A stretch of DNA of 64,000 nucleotides from NCBI GenBank assembly GCA_013285685.1, contig JABDHD010000001.1, forward strand, positions 48,856 to 112,855. Direction: 5' to 3'. Both the position numbers and the translations under genes were made by a program. This stretch comes from Bacteroidota bacterium. Lineage in GTDB: Bacteria; Bacteroidota; Bacteroidia; Sphingobacteriales; Sphingobacteriaceae. The notes under the pieces were generated by a model that saw only the letters and a program-made list of their open reading frames with translations, was not told where the DNA came from and ran no database searches. Positions 1 to 9,049 of the stretch are shown here, piece by piece (position 1 is the stretch's first letter; each line of letters opens with the position of its first letter).

Positions 1-1793
1 GCGCTTATATAATTGTCGATGCTTTTGATCGCGGTTCATTTGTAAAAGTGATCCCCGGCGAAAACAAAGTCATCGGTTACGCTACGAAATACGCTCGTGG
101 ACCATTGAAAAACTTTAAGGACTATTTCGTGATCTATTGCGACAAGCCGATCACAATAGCACAAACCTACAGCGACACTACTTTAACAGACTCCTTATCG
201 CTTCATACTAAACATGCGATGGCGGTTATCGGGTTTAAAACGCAGCGCGGCGAGCAGGTGCACCTACGGGTTGCTTCTTCTTTTATCAGCATTGAACAGG
301 CTGAACTTAACTTAAAAAGAGAGCAGGGAAACGACAGTTTTGAAGCTACCGAACAAAAAGCGAAAGATGTTTGGAATAAAACCCTAAACCATGTTGTGGT
401 TGAAGGCGGAACCGTTGACCAGGAACGCACTTTTTATTCCTGCCTGTACCGGATGTTGTTCTTTCCAAATAAGCTGTACGAGGTAGATGCCAATAACCAG
501 ATCATGCATTACAGCCCTTACAACGGTAAGGTGATGCCCGGTTACCTATTTGGCGGAACCGGATTTTGGGATACTTTCAGGGCGCTTTACCCATTTCTAA
601 ACCTGGCCTACCCTCATATTGTAAAAGAAATGCAGGAAGGCCTGATTAACGACTATAAAGAGGGTGGTTGGCTGCCGGAGTGGTCAAGCCCCGGATACGC
701 AAACGTTATGATCGGCAACAACTCAGCTTCTGTAGTTGCCGAAGCTTATTTAAAAGGTGGCCGGGGGTATGATATCGAAACTTTGTACCAGGCGCTTGTT
801 CATGGGGCAAATAACGTTGGCCCCAATGGTACCGGTCGCGAGGGTGTTGAATATTATAACAAACTGGGTTATGTGCCTTATGACGTGAAGATCAGCGAAA
901 ATGCCGCCCGCACACTGGAGTATGCGTATGACGATTTTGCCATTTACCAATTGGGGAAGGCGCTGCATAAACCGGAAGCCGAAATTGCGATTTATAAGGA
1001 ACGGGCCATGAACTATAAAAAACTATTCGACCCGCAAACCGGGTTAATGCGGGGCAAGAATAAAGACGGCTCGTTTGAAACGCCCTTTAACCCCTTTAAA
1101 TGGGGCGACGCTTTTACCGAAGGCAATAGCTGGCATTACACCTGGGGGGTCTTCCAGGACATTAAAGGTTTGGAAACATTGATGGGCGGTAAAAAGCAGT
1201 TTTTAGCGAAGTTAGATTCGGTTTTTATTTTGCCGCCAATATTTGACGACAGTTATTATGGCGAAGTGATCCACGAGATACGTGAGATGCAGATCGTCAA
1301 CATGGGTCAGTACGCCCACGGTAACGAGCCGATACAGCACATGCTTTATTTGTATGACTATGCGGGCGAGCCATGGAAAACCCAATACCATGTTCGCGAC
1401 GTAATGAATAAACTATACTTCGCGACGCCAGATGGCTATTGCGGCGATGAGGACAATGGCCAAACATCGGCCTGGTATGTTTTTTCGGCTTTAGGCTTTT
1501 ACCCCGTGTGCCCGGCAAGCGATCAGTATGAACTTGGTGCGCCGCTGTTCAAAAAGATCACCCTAAATTTGGAAGATGGCAAAAAAGTGATCATCAATGC
1601 GCCGGGCAACAGCGATAGCAATATCTATATAAAAAACATGACGTTTAACGGCAAACCTTACGATTTGAACTGGCTAAGCCACCGCTCATTAATGCAGGGC
1701 GCTGTCATCAATCTTGATATGTCGGCCCAGCCAAATAAACAAAGAGGTGTAAAAGATGCTGACTTTCCATATTCACTATCAAATGATAAATAA
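1..1793 (+). CDS. GH92 family alpha-mannosidase, 3' part (5' end outside window)
   Basis: The reading frame is open from the first bases of the window, so the start codon and N-terminal beta-sandwich lie upstream. About 596 residues are visible. GH92 enzymes are calcium-dependent exo-alpha-mannosidases, usually periplasmic or surface-exposed, that trim mannose from N-glycans or yeast mannan. Seen here are the family signatures GTGFWDTFRALYPF, the stretch GNEPIQHMLYLYDYAGEPW and the GDEDNGQTSAWYVFSALGFYP block, which carries the acidic catalytic and Ca-binding residues. The C-terminal sandwich (LGAPLFKKITLNL) is also present. The stop codon is one base from the next start, so it is co-transcribed with the oxidoreductase. 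It probably belongs to a glycan-utilisation cluster that continues upstream. Linkage specificity cannot be read from sequence. Confidence 0.95.
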   Translation, partial: AYIIVDAFDRGSFVKVIPGENKVIGYATKYARGPLKNFKDYFVIYCDKPITIAQTYSDTTLTDSLSLHTKHAMAVIGFKTQRGEQVHLRVASSFISIEQAELNLKREQGNDSFEATEQKAKDVWNKTLNHVVVEGGTVDQERTFYSCLYRMLFFPNKLYEVDANNQIMHYSPYNGKVMPGYLFGGTGFWDTFRALYPFLNLAYPHIVKEMQEGLINDYKEGGWLPEWSSPGYANVMIGNNSASVVAEAYLKGGRGYDIETLYQALVHGANNVGPNGTGREGVEYYNKLGYVPYDVKISENAARTLEYAYDDFAIYQLGKALHKPEAEIAIYKERAMNYKKLFDPQTGLMRGKNKDGSFETPFNPFKWGDAFTEGNSWHYTWGVFQDIKGLETLMGGKKQFLAKLDSVFILPPIFDDSYYGEVIHEIREMQIVNMGQYAHGNEPIQHMLYLYDYAGEPWKTQYHVRDVMNKLYFATPDGYCGDEDNGQTSAWYVFSALGFYPVCPASDQYELGAPLFKKITLNLEDGKKVIINAPGNSDSNIYIKNMTFNGKPYDLNWLSHRSLMQGAVINLDMSAQPNKQRGVKDADFPYSLSNDK

Positions 1794-1794
1794 C

Positions 1795-2868
1795 ATGAAA
1801 ACCCTTTTCTCAGCCCTGCTTTTGCTTGTCTTTTCAAGCGCGATAGCTCAAAAACCTATCCGTGTATGTGTTGCCGGTTTAAACCACGATCATGCCCATG
1901 GTATTTTAAGGCGCTATAACGATGGCACGGTGGATATTGTCGGCATTGCCGAGCCTAATAAGGAACTATGGGTGAAATATGGCAAGCTATACCATATCCC
2001 TGATTCGTTATTTTACACCGACCTTAAGCAAATGCTGCTGCTGAAAAAGCCGGATGCCGTTTTGGGCTATAACGCGGTCGGAAATCACGTGGATATAGTA
2101 GAAATATGCGCGCCAATGCACATCCCGGTGATGGTGGAAAAGCCCCTGGCGGCCACACTTGAACAAGCAAAACGCATTGAAGCCCTTGCAAACCAGTTTC
2201 ATATTAAAGTTTTGGTGAATTATGAAACGGAATGGTACCCATCCAATTATTACATTTACAATACTGTGGCATCGGGCACTATCGGCGGTATCAGGAAAAT
2301 GGTAGCACATGACGGTCACCAGGGACCGGTGGAAATTGGCTGCAGCAAGGAATTTTTGGCCTGGCTTACCGACCCGGTACTAAACGGCGCCGGCCCAATT
2401 AACGATTTTGGCTGCTATGGCGCCGACCTGATGACCTGGATGATGCACGGGCAAAGACCGATTGCCGTTACTGCTATTGCACGCCATTATAAGCCGAAGA
2501 TATACCCAAAGGTAGAGGATGATGCCACCATTATCGTGGAATACCCTGGCGCCACCGGGCAAATAGAGGGCTCGTGGAGCTGGCCGTTCGGCATAAAAGA
2601 TTTTGAAGTTTTTGGCGAAACCGGTTACCTGCATGCATTGGATACCAGTCATATTGTAAGCCGGATGCGCGAAAATATCAAAGGCGCTACTAATGCGCCT
2701 CCGCTGGCGCGGCCAATAAACGATAATATCCTTTATTTAACCGCGGTATTGCGCGGCCGGCTGCCGGGGACTGACGACCAATCCTCGCTGAATTACAATA
2801 TGGTGGTGATGGAGATATTGGATGCGGCGAAACGTTCGGTGAAAGAGGGTAAAAGGATTGTGTTGTAG
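1795..2868 (+). CDS. Gfo/Idh/MocA family oxidoreductase, exported
   Basis: A 357-residue NAD(P)-dependent oxidoreductase of the Gfo/Idh/MocA family. I chose ATG 1795, one base after the GH92 stop, because it opens with a clean signal peptide (MKTLFSALLLLVFSSAIAQ); an in-frame ATG at 1756 would add 13 residues inside the upstream gene. The N-terminal Rossmann fold begins VCVAGLNHDHAHG, a degenerate glycine motif, and the family's EKPLA motif follows around residue 120. A C-terminal alpha/beta domain occupies the rest. Exported members are common in Bacteroidota glycan-utilisation loci and are thought to act on sugars or glycosides in the periplasm. Coupling to a GH92 enzyme suggests a mannose-containing substrate, but this is inference. 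Confidence 0.9.
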   Translation: MKTLFSALLLLVFSSAIAQKPIRVCVAGLNHDHAHGILRRYNDGTVDIVGIAEPNKELWVKYGKLYHIPDSLFYTDLKQMLLLKKPDAVLGYNAVGNHVDIVEICAPMHIPVMVEKPLAATLEQAKRIEALANQFHIKVLVNYETEWYPSNYYIYNTVASGTIGGIRKMVAHDGHQGPVEIGCSKEFLAWLTDPVLNGAGPINDFGCYGADLMTWMMHGQRPIAVTAIARHYKPKIYPKVEDDATIIVEYPGATGQIEGSWSWPFGIKDFEVFGETGYLHALDTSHIVSRMRENIKGATNAPPLARPINDNILYLTAVLRGRLPGTDDQSSLNYNMVVMEILDAAKRSVKEGKRIVL

Positions 2869-2980
2869 CTGTCTGGACACGATTTTTAAGATTGATTTGA
2901 TTTGGTTGATCGCGGGTATTTTAAATTACTTTAAACTTTTTGTTGGTTTTGTTCTTTGTTAACTGAAAACAAAATTGTGT

Positions 2981-2988
2981 TACATTTG
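2981..2988 (+). promoter_or_regulatory. Bacteroidota -7 box (TACATTTG) for the deacetylase
   Basis: TACATTTG matches the TAnnTTTG -7 consensus exactly and lies 26 bases before ATG 3015. A TTTG at 2956 is a possible -33 element, with slightly long spacing. Confidence 0.5.
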
Positions 2989-3014
2989 CCCACTCAAATT
3001 TCGCCACTCATTTT

Positions 3015-3800
3015 ATGTTAAAAAGAACACTCCCGCTTATTGCCCTTTCTTTTTGGGGCCTCAGTTCATTTTCCCAGTCAAATAATGCGGCTATTTTAGC
3101 CCGCAAACAGGTACCTGTTGTTTGCTACCACCAGATTCGTGACTGGCGGCCAAAGGATAAACCTGTAGATAAGGACTATATTATTCCGCCGGCTGCGTTT
3201 AAGGCCCACCTGAAGATGCTGGCCGACAGCGGTTACCATACCATACTGCCCGATCAGCTTTACGCGTATCTTACCAAAGGGACTCCCCTGCCCAGCAAGC
3301 CCATTATGCTCACTTTTGACGATACCGACGTGGACCAGTGGGACATTGCCCGGCCTGAAATGAAAAAATATGGTTTTAAGGGCGTTTTCTTCATCATGAC
3401 CGTATCATTGGGCAGGCCACATTATATGTCTGCAGCGCAGGTTAAACAGCTGTCGGACGAGGGGAACGTGATTGCCGCCCATACCTGGGATCATCACCGG
3501 GTTGACCGGTATAAACACAACCCCAACCCCAAAAAGGACGACTGGGTAATTCAAATAGAGAAACCTACCAAAAAATTGGAGGAGATCACCGGCAAAAAGG
3601 TTGATTATTTTGCTTATCCTTTTGGCGTATGGAAGAAACCGACACTGCCCGAGCTTAACAAATACGGGTTTAAAATCGCATTCCAGTTAGCTGACAAACG
3701 CGACCCCGATTATCCGCTATTAACGGTAAGGCGCATTTTGGACAGCGGGTATTGGACAGTTGCTACCTTTGGAAAAAGTGTGAGAAGCAGTTTTAAATAA
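3015..3800 (+). CDS. Polysaccharide deacetylase (NodB/CE4) family protein, exported
   Basis: A 261-residue protein with an N-terminal signal peptide ending near SSFSQ. The NodB homology domain covers about residues 30-250. Motif 1 is LTFDDTD, whose first Asp is the usual catalytic base and second a metal ligand. Motif 2 is AAHTWDHH, supplying the two metal-binding His residues. The FAYPFG segment matches motif 3. CE4 enzymes remove N-acetyl or O-acetyl groups from polysaccharides or peptidoglycan. It has its own -7 box upstream and a strong hairpin terminator downstream, so it looks monocistronic. Substrate is unknown. Confidence 0.9.
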   Translation: MLKRTLPLIALSFWGLSSFSQSNNAAILARKQVPVVCYHQIRDWRPKDKPVDKDYIIPPAAFKAHLKMLADSGYHTILPDQLYAYLTKGTPLPSKPIMLTFDDTDVDQWDIARPEMKKYGFKGVFFIMTVSLGRPHYMSAAQVKQLSDEGNVIAAHTWDHHRVDRYKHNPNPKKDDWVIQIEKPTKKLEEITGKKVDYFAYPFGVWKKPTLPELNKYGFKIAFQLADKRDPDYPLLTVRRILDSGYWTVATFGKSVRSSFK

Positions 3801-3810
3801 GAAACATAAC

Positions 3811-3857
3811 AGATTTGACAACTCCTTTTAGAAAGTTGTCAAATCTTATCGTTTTTG
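3811..3857 (+). terminator. Intrinsic terminator after the deacetylase
   Basis: A perfect 13-bp stem (AGATTTGACAACT, 3811-3823, with its complement at 3834-3846) closes a 10-base loop, and a T-rich tail follows. It starts 10 bases after the stop codon at 3800. Confidence 0.8.
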
Positions 3858-3879
3858 AGCGAAGGGAAAAATCTTAAAT

Positions 3880-4100
3880 GCTTTGCATTCCAGTCGTTCA
3901 GACGGCAATGTCGCCTTAATATCCATCGCTGTCGCTCAGGATGACAAAAACTCGCTTTACCCGGGATGACAAAAGCTTCGCTGTCGCCCGAAATGACATT
4001 ACGTTTCCTGAGTCAAAAGTATTGTCCGAAGGACTCCTGCAGAGAGTCTTAAGTCAGAAAAGCGCAACCTCAACTTTTGGACTTGCGACTAAATTACTTT
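3880..4100. repeat. Degenerate short interspersed repeats, no gene
   Basis: This gene-free stretch holds at least three copies of a GGATGACA/AAATGACA core preceded by CGCTGTCGCTC-like sequence (about 3924-4000), then a GTCCGAAGGACT / AGAGAGTCTTAAG palindromic segment. The GGATGACA core resembles the 3' end of the 27-bp repeats at 16735 and 17195. I see no open frame or tRNA here. Confidence 0.5.
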
Positions 4101-4110
4101 TAACTTAACA

Positions 4111-4332
4111 CTACAGGTTCTCGCCCGCTGGCCCCTGTCCTTTATTGGACGATTTTTCCAATTCTGACGCCAATTGGTCATTATCTGAAGGCGGCCCGGG
4201 CTTATCATTATTCGAAAAGGCTTTAACGCCGGACTTGCCCTCTTTTTGTTCGAATTGTGATTTTCCTTTTTCAGGAATTCCGGGTTTTGAAGGTCTGTTT
4301 TTTTTATTTAATGTTTCCATCGTGTTACTCAT
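4111..4332 (-). CDS. Small disordered hypothetical protein coupled to the SpoIIAA-like gene
   Basis: A 73-residue, very hydrophilic protein beginning MSNTMETLNKKNRPSKPG and rich in Lys, Ser, Pro, Gly and Glu, with no predicted membrane segment or domain. I chose ATG 4332 because it overlaps the stop codon of the upstream gene as TAATG, a typical sign of translational coupling; a second Met four codons on is also possible. I do not recognise the family. A frame on the opposite strand (4145-4354) is similar in length, but it is Phe/Leu/Ser-rich and overlaps the 3' end of the neighbouring gene. Confidence 0.5.
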   Translation of the reverse strand: MSNTMETLNKKNRPSKPGIPEKGKSQFEQKEGKSGVKAFSNNDKPGPPSDNDQLASELEKSSNKGQGPAGENL

Positions 4333-4697
4333 TATTTTTTTGATGCCCAAATAATGGCTTCATCCATTTTTTTTAATGGAAAATTTTTAAACCTACCGGG
4401 GATAATGTATTTGAAAAGGTCGCTATAACCGCGTATCCCGGATTCGTCGGACACGATCGCAACCTTATGCCATCTAAAAAAATGCTTCAGGCCAATCTTC
4501 ACATTTCCGCACCACATGCCCGAAGCAAAATTTTTTATCTCCGTTTCTAAAACCAGTATAAAATTTATCTTTCCATTTTTCCTTACCAGTTCGTCAAGTA
4601 AACCCGCCAGCAACGTTAAATAATCTTGTTCGGTAACAAGGTCGTAAGCATGGATACCTGCCACATGGGGCGGTAAATCAATAATTAGCCGTAGCAT
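4332..4697 (-). CDS. SpoIIAA-like (STAS-fold) protein
   Basis: A 121-residue protein starting MLRLIIDLPPHVAGIHA. It shows the pattern of the SpoIIAA-like/Lipid-A-binding STAS family: the VTEQDYLTLLAGLLDELV helix, the strand INFILVLETEI, the WCGNVKIGLKHFFRWHKVAIVSD core and a C-terminal FPLKKMDEAIIWA helix. These proteins are cytosolic and their ligand is mostly unknown. I preferred the Met at 4697 over an upstream Met (4733), which would add a non-homologous 12-residue stretch. The gene overlaps the following small gene by one base (TAATG). Confidence 0.75.
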   Translation of the reverse strand: MLRLIIDLPPHVAGIHAYDLVTEQDYLTLLAGLLDELVRKNGKINFILVLETEIKNFASGMWCGNVKIGLKHFFRWHKVAIVSDESGIRGYSDLFKYIIPGRFKNFPLKKMDEAIIWASKK

Positions 4698-4828
4698 GTG
4701 CCAAATATTTGCATAACTTAATGCAATAACCACACCACATCTTCAGGATTTGTTCTTTTTTGTTAAAATAATATCTCTTACGTTAATTTCCGGATAGCTT
4801 ACGGCCAAAATACCAAAGCTGTTTATGG

Positions 4829-4836
4829 TATATTTG
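4829..4836 (+). promoter_or_regulatory. Bacteroidota -7 box (TATATTTG) for queG
   Basis: TATATTTG is a perfect TAnnTTTG match ending three bases before GTG 4840. If it is used, transcription would start at or very near that GTG, and the in-frame ATG at 4825 would be untranscribed. Confidence 0.5.
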
Positions 4837-4839
4837 CAC

Positions 4840-5778
4840 GTGCAACAATCCGGGATAAAATACAGCCAATTCATAAAAAACGAAGCCCGGAGACTGGGTT
4901 TCCTGTTTTGCGGAATTTCGAAGGCCGGCTTTCTGGAAGAGGAAGCGCCAAGACTGGAGGCATGGCTTAAAGCCGGAATGCAGGGCGAAATGAGCTACAT
5001 GCAGAACCATTTTGATAAACGGCTCGATCCGCGGCTGCTTGTTGATGGCGCAAAATCAGTGATATCGCTGGCGCTGAATTATTATACGGATGAAGTCCAG
5101 GCTGATCCGCTCAGCCCCAAAATCTCAAAATATGCCTATGGTACTGATTACCATTTCGTAATAAAAAGCAAGCTGAAGGAACTGATGGCGGCAATAAGCG
5201 AAAATATCGGCGAAGTGAACGGCCGTGCCTTCGTAGACTCGGCGCCGGTGCTGGATAAGGCCTGGGCAAAAAGGGCCGGCCTGGGATGGATAGGTAAAAA
5301 CACCAACCTGATCAGTAAAAAGGCCGGTTCATTCTTTTTTTTAGCAGAGTTGATCGTTGACCTGGAGCTTGAATATGATATTAAACCCGCCGCGGACCAT
5401 TGCGGAACCTGTACCAGTTGCATCGATGCCTGCCCCACGCAGGCAATAGCAGCGCCTTACGTGGTTGATGGCAGCCGTTGTATCTCCTACCTAACCATCG
5501 AGCTGAAAAATGAAATACCGGGAGAATTCCGTGGGAAAATGGATAACTGGATGTTTGGCTGCGACGTTTGCCAGGACGTTTGCCCCTGGAATAAATTCTC
5601 CGTGCTGCACCAGGAACCGGCATTTAATCCTCATCCCGACCTACCCCACCTTAATGCAAAGGATTGGGAGGAAGTTACCGAAGAAATCTTTAAAAAAGTG
5701 TTTCAGCATTCCGCCGTAAAACGCACCAGGTTTAGCGGGCTGAAAAGAAATATTGATTTTCTGAAAAAACAGGTTTAA
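4840..5778 (+). CDS. queG: Epoxyqueuosine reductase
   Basis: Catalyses the last step of queuosine synthesis, reducing epoxyqueuosine to queuosine in tRNA with cobalamin and two [4Fe-4S] clusters. The DUF1730 domain fills the N-terminal half ([17 protein letters not shown], then [13 protein letters not shown]). Ferredoxin cysteines follow the pattern [12 protein letters not shown] (Cys188, 191, 194, 198 counted from GTG 4840) and [10 protein letters not shown] (from Cys241). Length is about 312 residues, normal for the short form without extra HEAT repeats. The start is uncertain: ATG 4825 is open, but a TATATTTG promoter box lies between it and GTG 4840, so I prefer the GTG. Convergent with the downstream exonuclease. 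Confidence 0.93.
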   Translation: MQQSGIKYSQFIKNEARRLGFLFCGISKAGFLEEEAPRLEAWLKAGMQGEMSYMQNHFDKRLDPRLLVDGAKSVISLALNYYTDEVQADPLSPKISKYAYGTDYHFVIKSKLKELMAAISENIGEVNGRAFVDSAPVLDKAWAKRAGLGWIGKNTNLISKKAGSFFFLAELIVDLELEYDIKPAADHCGTCTSCIDACPTQAIAAPYVVDGSRCISYLTIELKNEIPGEFRGKMDNWMFGCDVCQDVCPWNKFSVLHQEPAFNPHPDLPHLNAKDWEEVTEEIFKKVFQHSAVKRTRFSGLKRNIDFLKKQV

Positions 5779-5804
5779 ATTTTTTATTTAGTCCGGTATA
5801 TTTT

Positions 5805-6929
5805 TTACAGGCCTTTTTTAAACTTATCCGCCAGCATTTTAAGCATGTCCTCATTTACCGGTTTAGCCGGCTCTTCGTCCTTCTTTTTAAACGGCTTGCG
5901 CGTAAAATTGTCATTGTGATGATGATTGTGTTTAGGCGCGAATGGTTTGGCAGATTGCTCCTTCTTCTCCGATGAATGCTCCTTGCCAGCCGGCTGCTGT
6001 TCTTTAACAGGGGTTTGTGGCGCCGCCACAGGTTGAATGGCTTCTGCCTGCTCGGCCGGTTTTGATTGCTCAACCGGTTTGGTTTGAATAACAGGTTTTG
6101 CCTGGCGCTCAGCCGCTTTTTTAGCGCTCCAACGGGTGTATATTTCTTCCAGCTTGCGTTTGGTATACAGCGGGAAATCGCCATTCATCATCCACGAATA
6201 ATAGCTGGGTTCAATTTTAAACACCTCTTCAACCGTTTTTCCTTTATGCTTCCCGAAGTTAAAAATCTCGTGGCCTTCTTCATTAAATACCATTCGCCCG
6301 GCAAAATCTACCGGCCGGTTCAGGTTGGTGAACTGATGCAGCGCTTCAATGTCATTCATAACCGGGTACATCACGTTCCCTTTTTTGTCTTCCCAGGGCG
6401 TTTTTTCATACTTAGCCAACTGGGCCAGCAAAACTTCCATTGTGGCGCGCGTATCAGCCTCAGCTGAATGGGCGTTGATAATATCTTTCTCGCAATAAAA
6501 CTTGTAAGCAGCTTTCAGGGTGCGCTGCTCCATCTGGTGAAAAATATTCTGCACATCCACAAAATGACGGTTTTCGATATCGAACGGCACACCGGCGCGC
6601 AAAAACTCCTCCATCAGCATCGGTATGTCAAACTTATTTGAGTTATAACCTGCCAGGTCGCTGTTGCCGATAAAACGCGCTATAAGCGAAGCTACTTCTT
6701 TAAAAAAAGGCTCCTTTTTCACGTCATCATCGTAAATTCCGTGTATTAATGAAGACTCCAATGGGATCGGCATACCCGGGTTGATCCGCCAGGTACGTAC
6801 TTCTTCCTGGCTGCCATTGGGCGGATGCAGCTTGATGATCGATATTTCAACAATACGGTCGGCGCCAACATTTGTACCTGTGGCTTCAAGGTCGAAAAAT
6901 GCCAGCGGCCGTTTTAAGTTTAATTTCAT
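5805..6929 (-). CDS. DnaQ-like DEDDh 3'-5' exonuclease with DUF3820 region
   Basis: A 374-residue protein. Residues 1 to about 175 form an RNase T/DnaQ exonuclease domain: Exo I AFFDLEATGT (Asp13, Glu15), Exo II AGYNSNKFDIPML and Exo III INAHSAEADTRA, with the His of the DEDDh type. Around residues 215-270 comes a DUF3820-like segment (NFGKHKGKTVEEV then YYSWMMNGDFP). The tail is a low-complexity Pro/Gln/Glu/Lys linker and a basic HNHHHNDNF stretch ending in MLKMLADKFKKGL. It resembles the epsilon-like exonucleases of Bacteroidota, which act in DNA repair or proofreading. Whether it is the replicative epsilon subunit is not decidable here. Confidence 0.9.
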   Translation of the reverse strand: MKLNLKRPLAFFDLEATGTNVGADRIVEISIIKLHPPNGSQEEVRTWRINPGMPIPLESSLIHGIYDDDVKKEPFFKEVASLIARFIGNSDLAGYNSNKFDIPMLMEEFLRAGVPFDIENRHFVDVQNIFHQMEQRTLKAAYKFYCEKDIINAHSAEADTRATMEVLLAQLAKYEKTPWEDKKGNVMYPVMNDIEALHQFTNLNRPVDFAGRMVFNEEGHEIFNFGKHKGKTVEEVFKIEPSYYSWMMNGDFPLYTKRKLEEIYTRWSAKKAAERQAKPVIQTKPVEQSKPAEQAEAIQPVAAPQTPVKEQQPAGKEHSSEKKEQSAKPFAPKHNHHHNDNFTRKPFKKKDEEPAKPVNEDMLKMLADKFKKGL

Positions 6930-7057
6930 TTTTTTGAGTGCAGATAGCGAATGGGCGCAAAGGTCATAAAAAGAATTTGTACTAAAAATTTTTAATTCTC
7001 TATAAATATACCCATTGAAACCCTATTTTTAAGGACTGGTTAATATTGATCCAAATA

Positions 7058-9049
7058 ATGAAAAAAACCTTACTCACACTGGCAATCCTGACCTGCCTTT
7101 GCCGCGTGGCTTTTACACAGGATTTTCCTTACGGACAGACTTCGACGGACGAGTTAAAAATGTCCAGATACGCAAAGGATACTTCGGCACATGCAGTGGT
7201 TTTGAACGAATATGGTAAATCGGAAATTGCTGTGGCGAACGACGACAATATCAAGCTTCGGTTTGAATACCATGTGAAAATTAAAATATTTGATGCCAGG
7301 GGTTTTGACGAAGCAACGAAAGAAATTGAATTACGTAATTACACCGACAAATCGGAGCAGGATGAAGTGGAGAAATTGACAGGGACAACGTATTCCCTGG
7401 CGGAAAACGGCTCGGTCACGAGGGCGGAATTTGATCCTTCCAAGGAATATATTACCCGCAACTATAAGGAAAAAAGCACTTTAAAATTTACAATGCCGGC
7501 ACTCGCTCCGGGATGTATAATTGAATACAAATACACTTTGGTAAGACCGATCGGGCTTTGCCTCGAACATTTTCAGCCCTGGGAATTTCAAAGCGATATA
7601 CCAAAAGTGTATTCAAAATACGAAGCGCTTATCCCCGGGCATTTTACCTACAACGCCGCCCTGCATGGCTTTTTGAAGCTTACCGAAACTAAGGCGGATG
7701 TGCAGCGGTCCTGCTTCTCCGCCGCCGGATCTAGCAGTGACTGTTCGGACCTGGTGTACGGGATGGCCAACGTTCCGGCTTTTGTGGAAGAAGAGTTTAT
7801 GACGTCGGCCAGGAACTATCGCTCATCGATAACTTTCGACCTGGTGGAATACACAAGCCCTTTTAACGGGGAGAAATTCAAAGGTACGACAGAGTGGAGG
7901 AATATCGATTACAACTTGAAGGATGCCTATTCCTTTGGCGGCGAATTAAAGAAGACGAGCTATTTTAAAGACAGAATGGTACCGATAACTGCGGGCCAGG
8001 CCGACGACCTCGGGAAAGCAATGGCTGTATATGCTTATATGCAGCAGCATTATAAGTGGAACAACTATGAAGGGGCGTATAGCTATGATGGGGTAAAAAA
8101 AGCTTTCGAATCCCATAGCGGCAGCGTGGCCGATATCAACCTGGGATTGATTGATGCCTTAAACAGCGCCGGTATTAATACTGAAGCTGTTCTTGTTTCT
8201 ACCCGCGAAAACGGCTTTGTCAACGACCTGTATCCCGCTGTTAACGAGTTTAACTACGTTATCGCAAAGGCGAATATCGGGGATAAAAGTTACTTCCTGG
8301 ACGCAACCGACCGCATGCTGCCGTTCGGAATGCTTCCATTCGAGTGCCTGAATGACAAGGGCCGGGCTTTTAACCTGGACAAACCCTCCTACTGGGTTGA
8401 TCTGAACCCTTCCCAAAAAAGAGTGAGCACCACCATGCTGGATCTGACCCTCGCCGAAGACGGTAAGTTAAAAGGAACGATTACCCGTTACTCATTTGGT
8501 TACGAAGCCTACGAAACGCGGGTAGCTATCAAGAAATTCACCACACAGGACGAGTATGTGGCTGATTTTGGCGCTCAACTGCCCAAAGTAAAAATATTAA
8601 AATCTGAGATCACCGACCTTGACAGCTTAGACAAACCACTAACCGAAAAATATGAGGTAGAGATCAGAACCGGTGACAAAACAGGAGCAGGAAGTTATTC
8701 ATTTAACCCTTTCTTTTTGAGTAAAATCGCAACCAACCCTTTCAAGCTTGCCGCACGTACTTACCCTGTGGATATGGAAGTACTGAGCGAATACCGCACG
8801 GTACTAACCGTTCACCTGCCTGCTGGTTATAGTGTTGATTCGCCGCCGCAAAATATTTCCGAAGCACTGCCAAACAAAGGGGGAAGGTTTTTAACCGAGT
8901 TCAGCTCCGAGGGCGACTCATTCACGTTCTCGCACATCATCCAGCTGACCAAGCCTGTTTTCCAGCCTGAAGAATATCCATATCTTAAAGAGTTTTACAA
9001 CAAAATCATCCTGTCGGAAAAGGCTGAAATGGTATTCAAAAAGAAATGA
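7058..9049 (+). CDS. DUF3857 transglutaminase-like protein lacking the catalytic Cys
   Basis: A 663-residue exported protein; ATG 7058 starts a signal peptide (MKKTLLTLAILTCLCRVAFTQ), and a TTG four codons upstream is less likely. An N-terminal DUF3857 beta-domain is followed by a transglutaminase-core fold around residues 330-450. The position of the nucleophilic Cys reads HSGSVADINLGLIDAL, so it is Val rather than Cys. The following LVSTRENG and FLDATDRMLPFG blocks are typical of this apparently non-catalytic subfamily. A beta-rich C-terminal domain completes it. The stop overlaps the next start as ATGA, so the two DUF3857 proteins form one operon and may work together in the periplasm. Function is unknown. 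Confidence 0.85.
   Translation: MKKTLLTLAILTCLCRVAFTQDFPYGQTSTDELKMSRYAKDTSAHAVVLNEYGKSEIAVANDDNIKLRFEYHVKIKIFDARGFDEATKEIELRNYTDKSEQDEVEKLTGTTYSLAENGSVTRAEFDPSKEYITRNYKEKSTLKFTMPALAPGCIIEYKYTLVRPIGLCLEHFQPWEFQSDIPKVYSKYEALIPGHFTYNAALHGFLKLTETKADVQRSCFSAAGSSSDCSDLVYGMANVPAFVEEEFMTSARNYRSSITFDLVEYTSPFNGEKFKGTTEWRNIDYNLKDAYSFGGELKKTSYFKDRMVPITAGQADDLGKAMAVYAYMQQHYKWNNYEGAYSYDGVKKAFESHSGSVADINLGLIDALNSAGINTEAVLVSTRENGFVNDLYPAVNEFNYVIAKANIGDKSYFLDATDRMLPFGMLPFECLNDKGRAFNLDKPSYWVDLNPSQKRVSTTMLDLTLAEDGKLKGTITRYSFGYEAYETRVAIKKFTTQDEYVADFGAQLPKVKILKSEITDLDSLDKPLTEKYEVEIRTGDKTGAGSYSFNPFFLSKIATNPFKLAARTYPVDMEVLSEYRTVLTVHLPAGYSVDSPPQNISEALPNKGGRFLTEFSSEGDSFTFSHIIQLTKPVFQPEEYPYLKEFYNKIILSEKAEMVFKKK

Noticed and set aside
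4145..4354. 69-residue plus-strand frame opposite the small disordered protein
   Set aside because: Its composition is Phe/Leu/Ser-rich, it overlaps the SpoIIAA-like gene and has no promoter; the minus-strand frame has the TAATG coupling instead.
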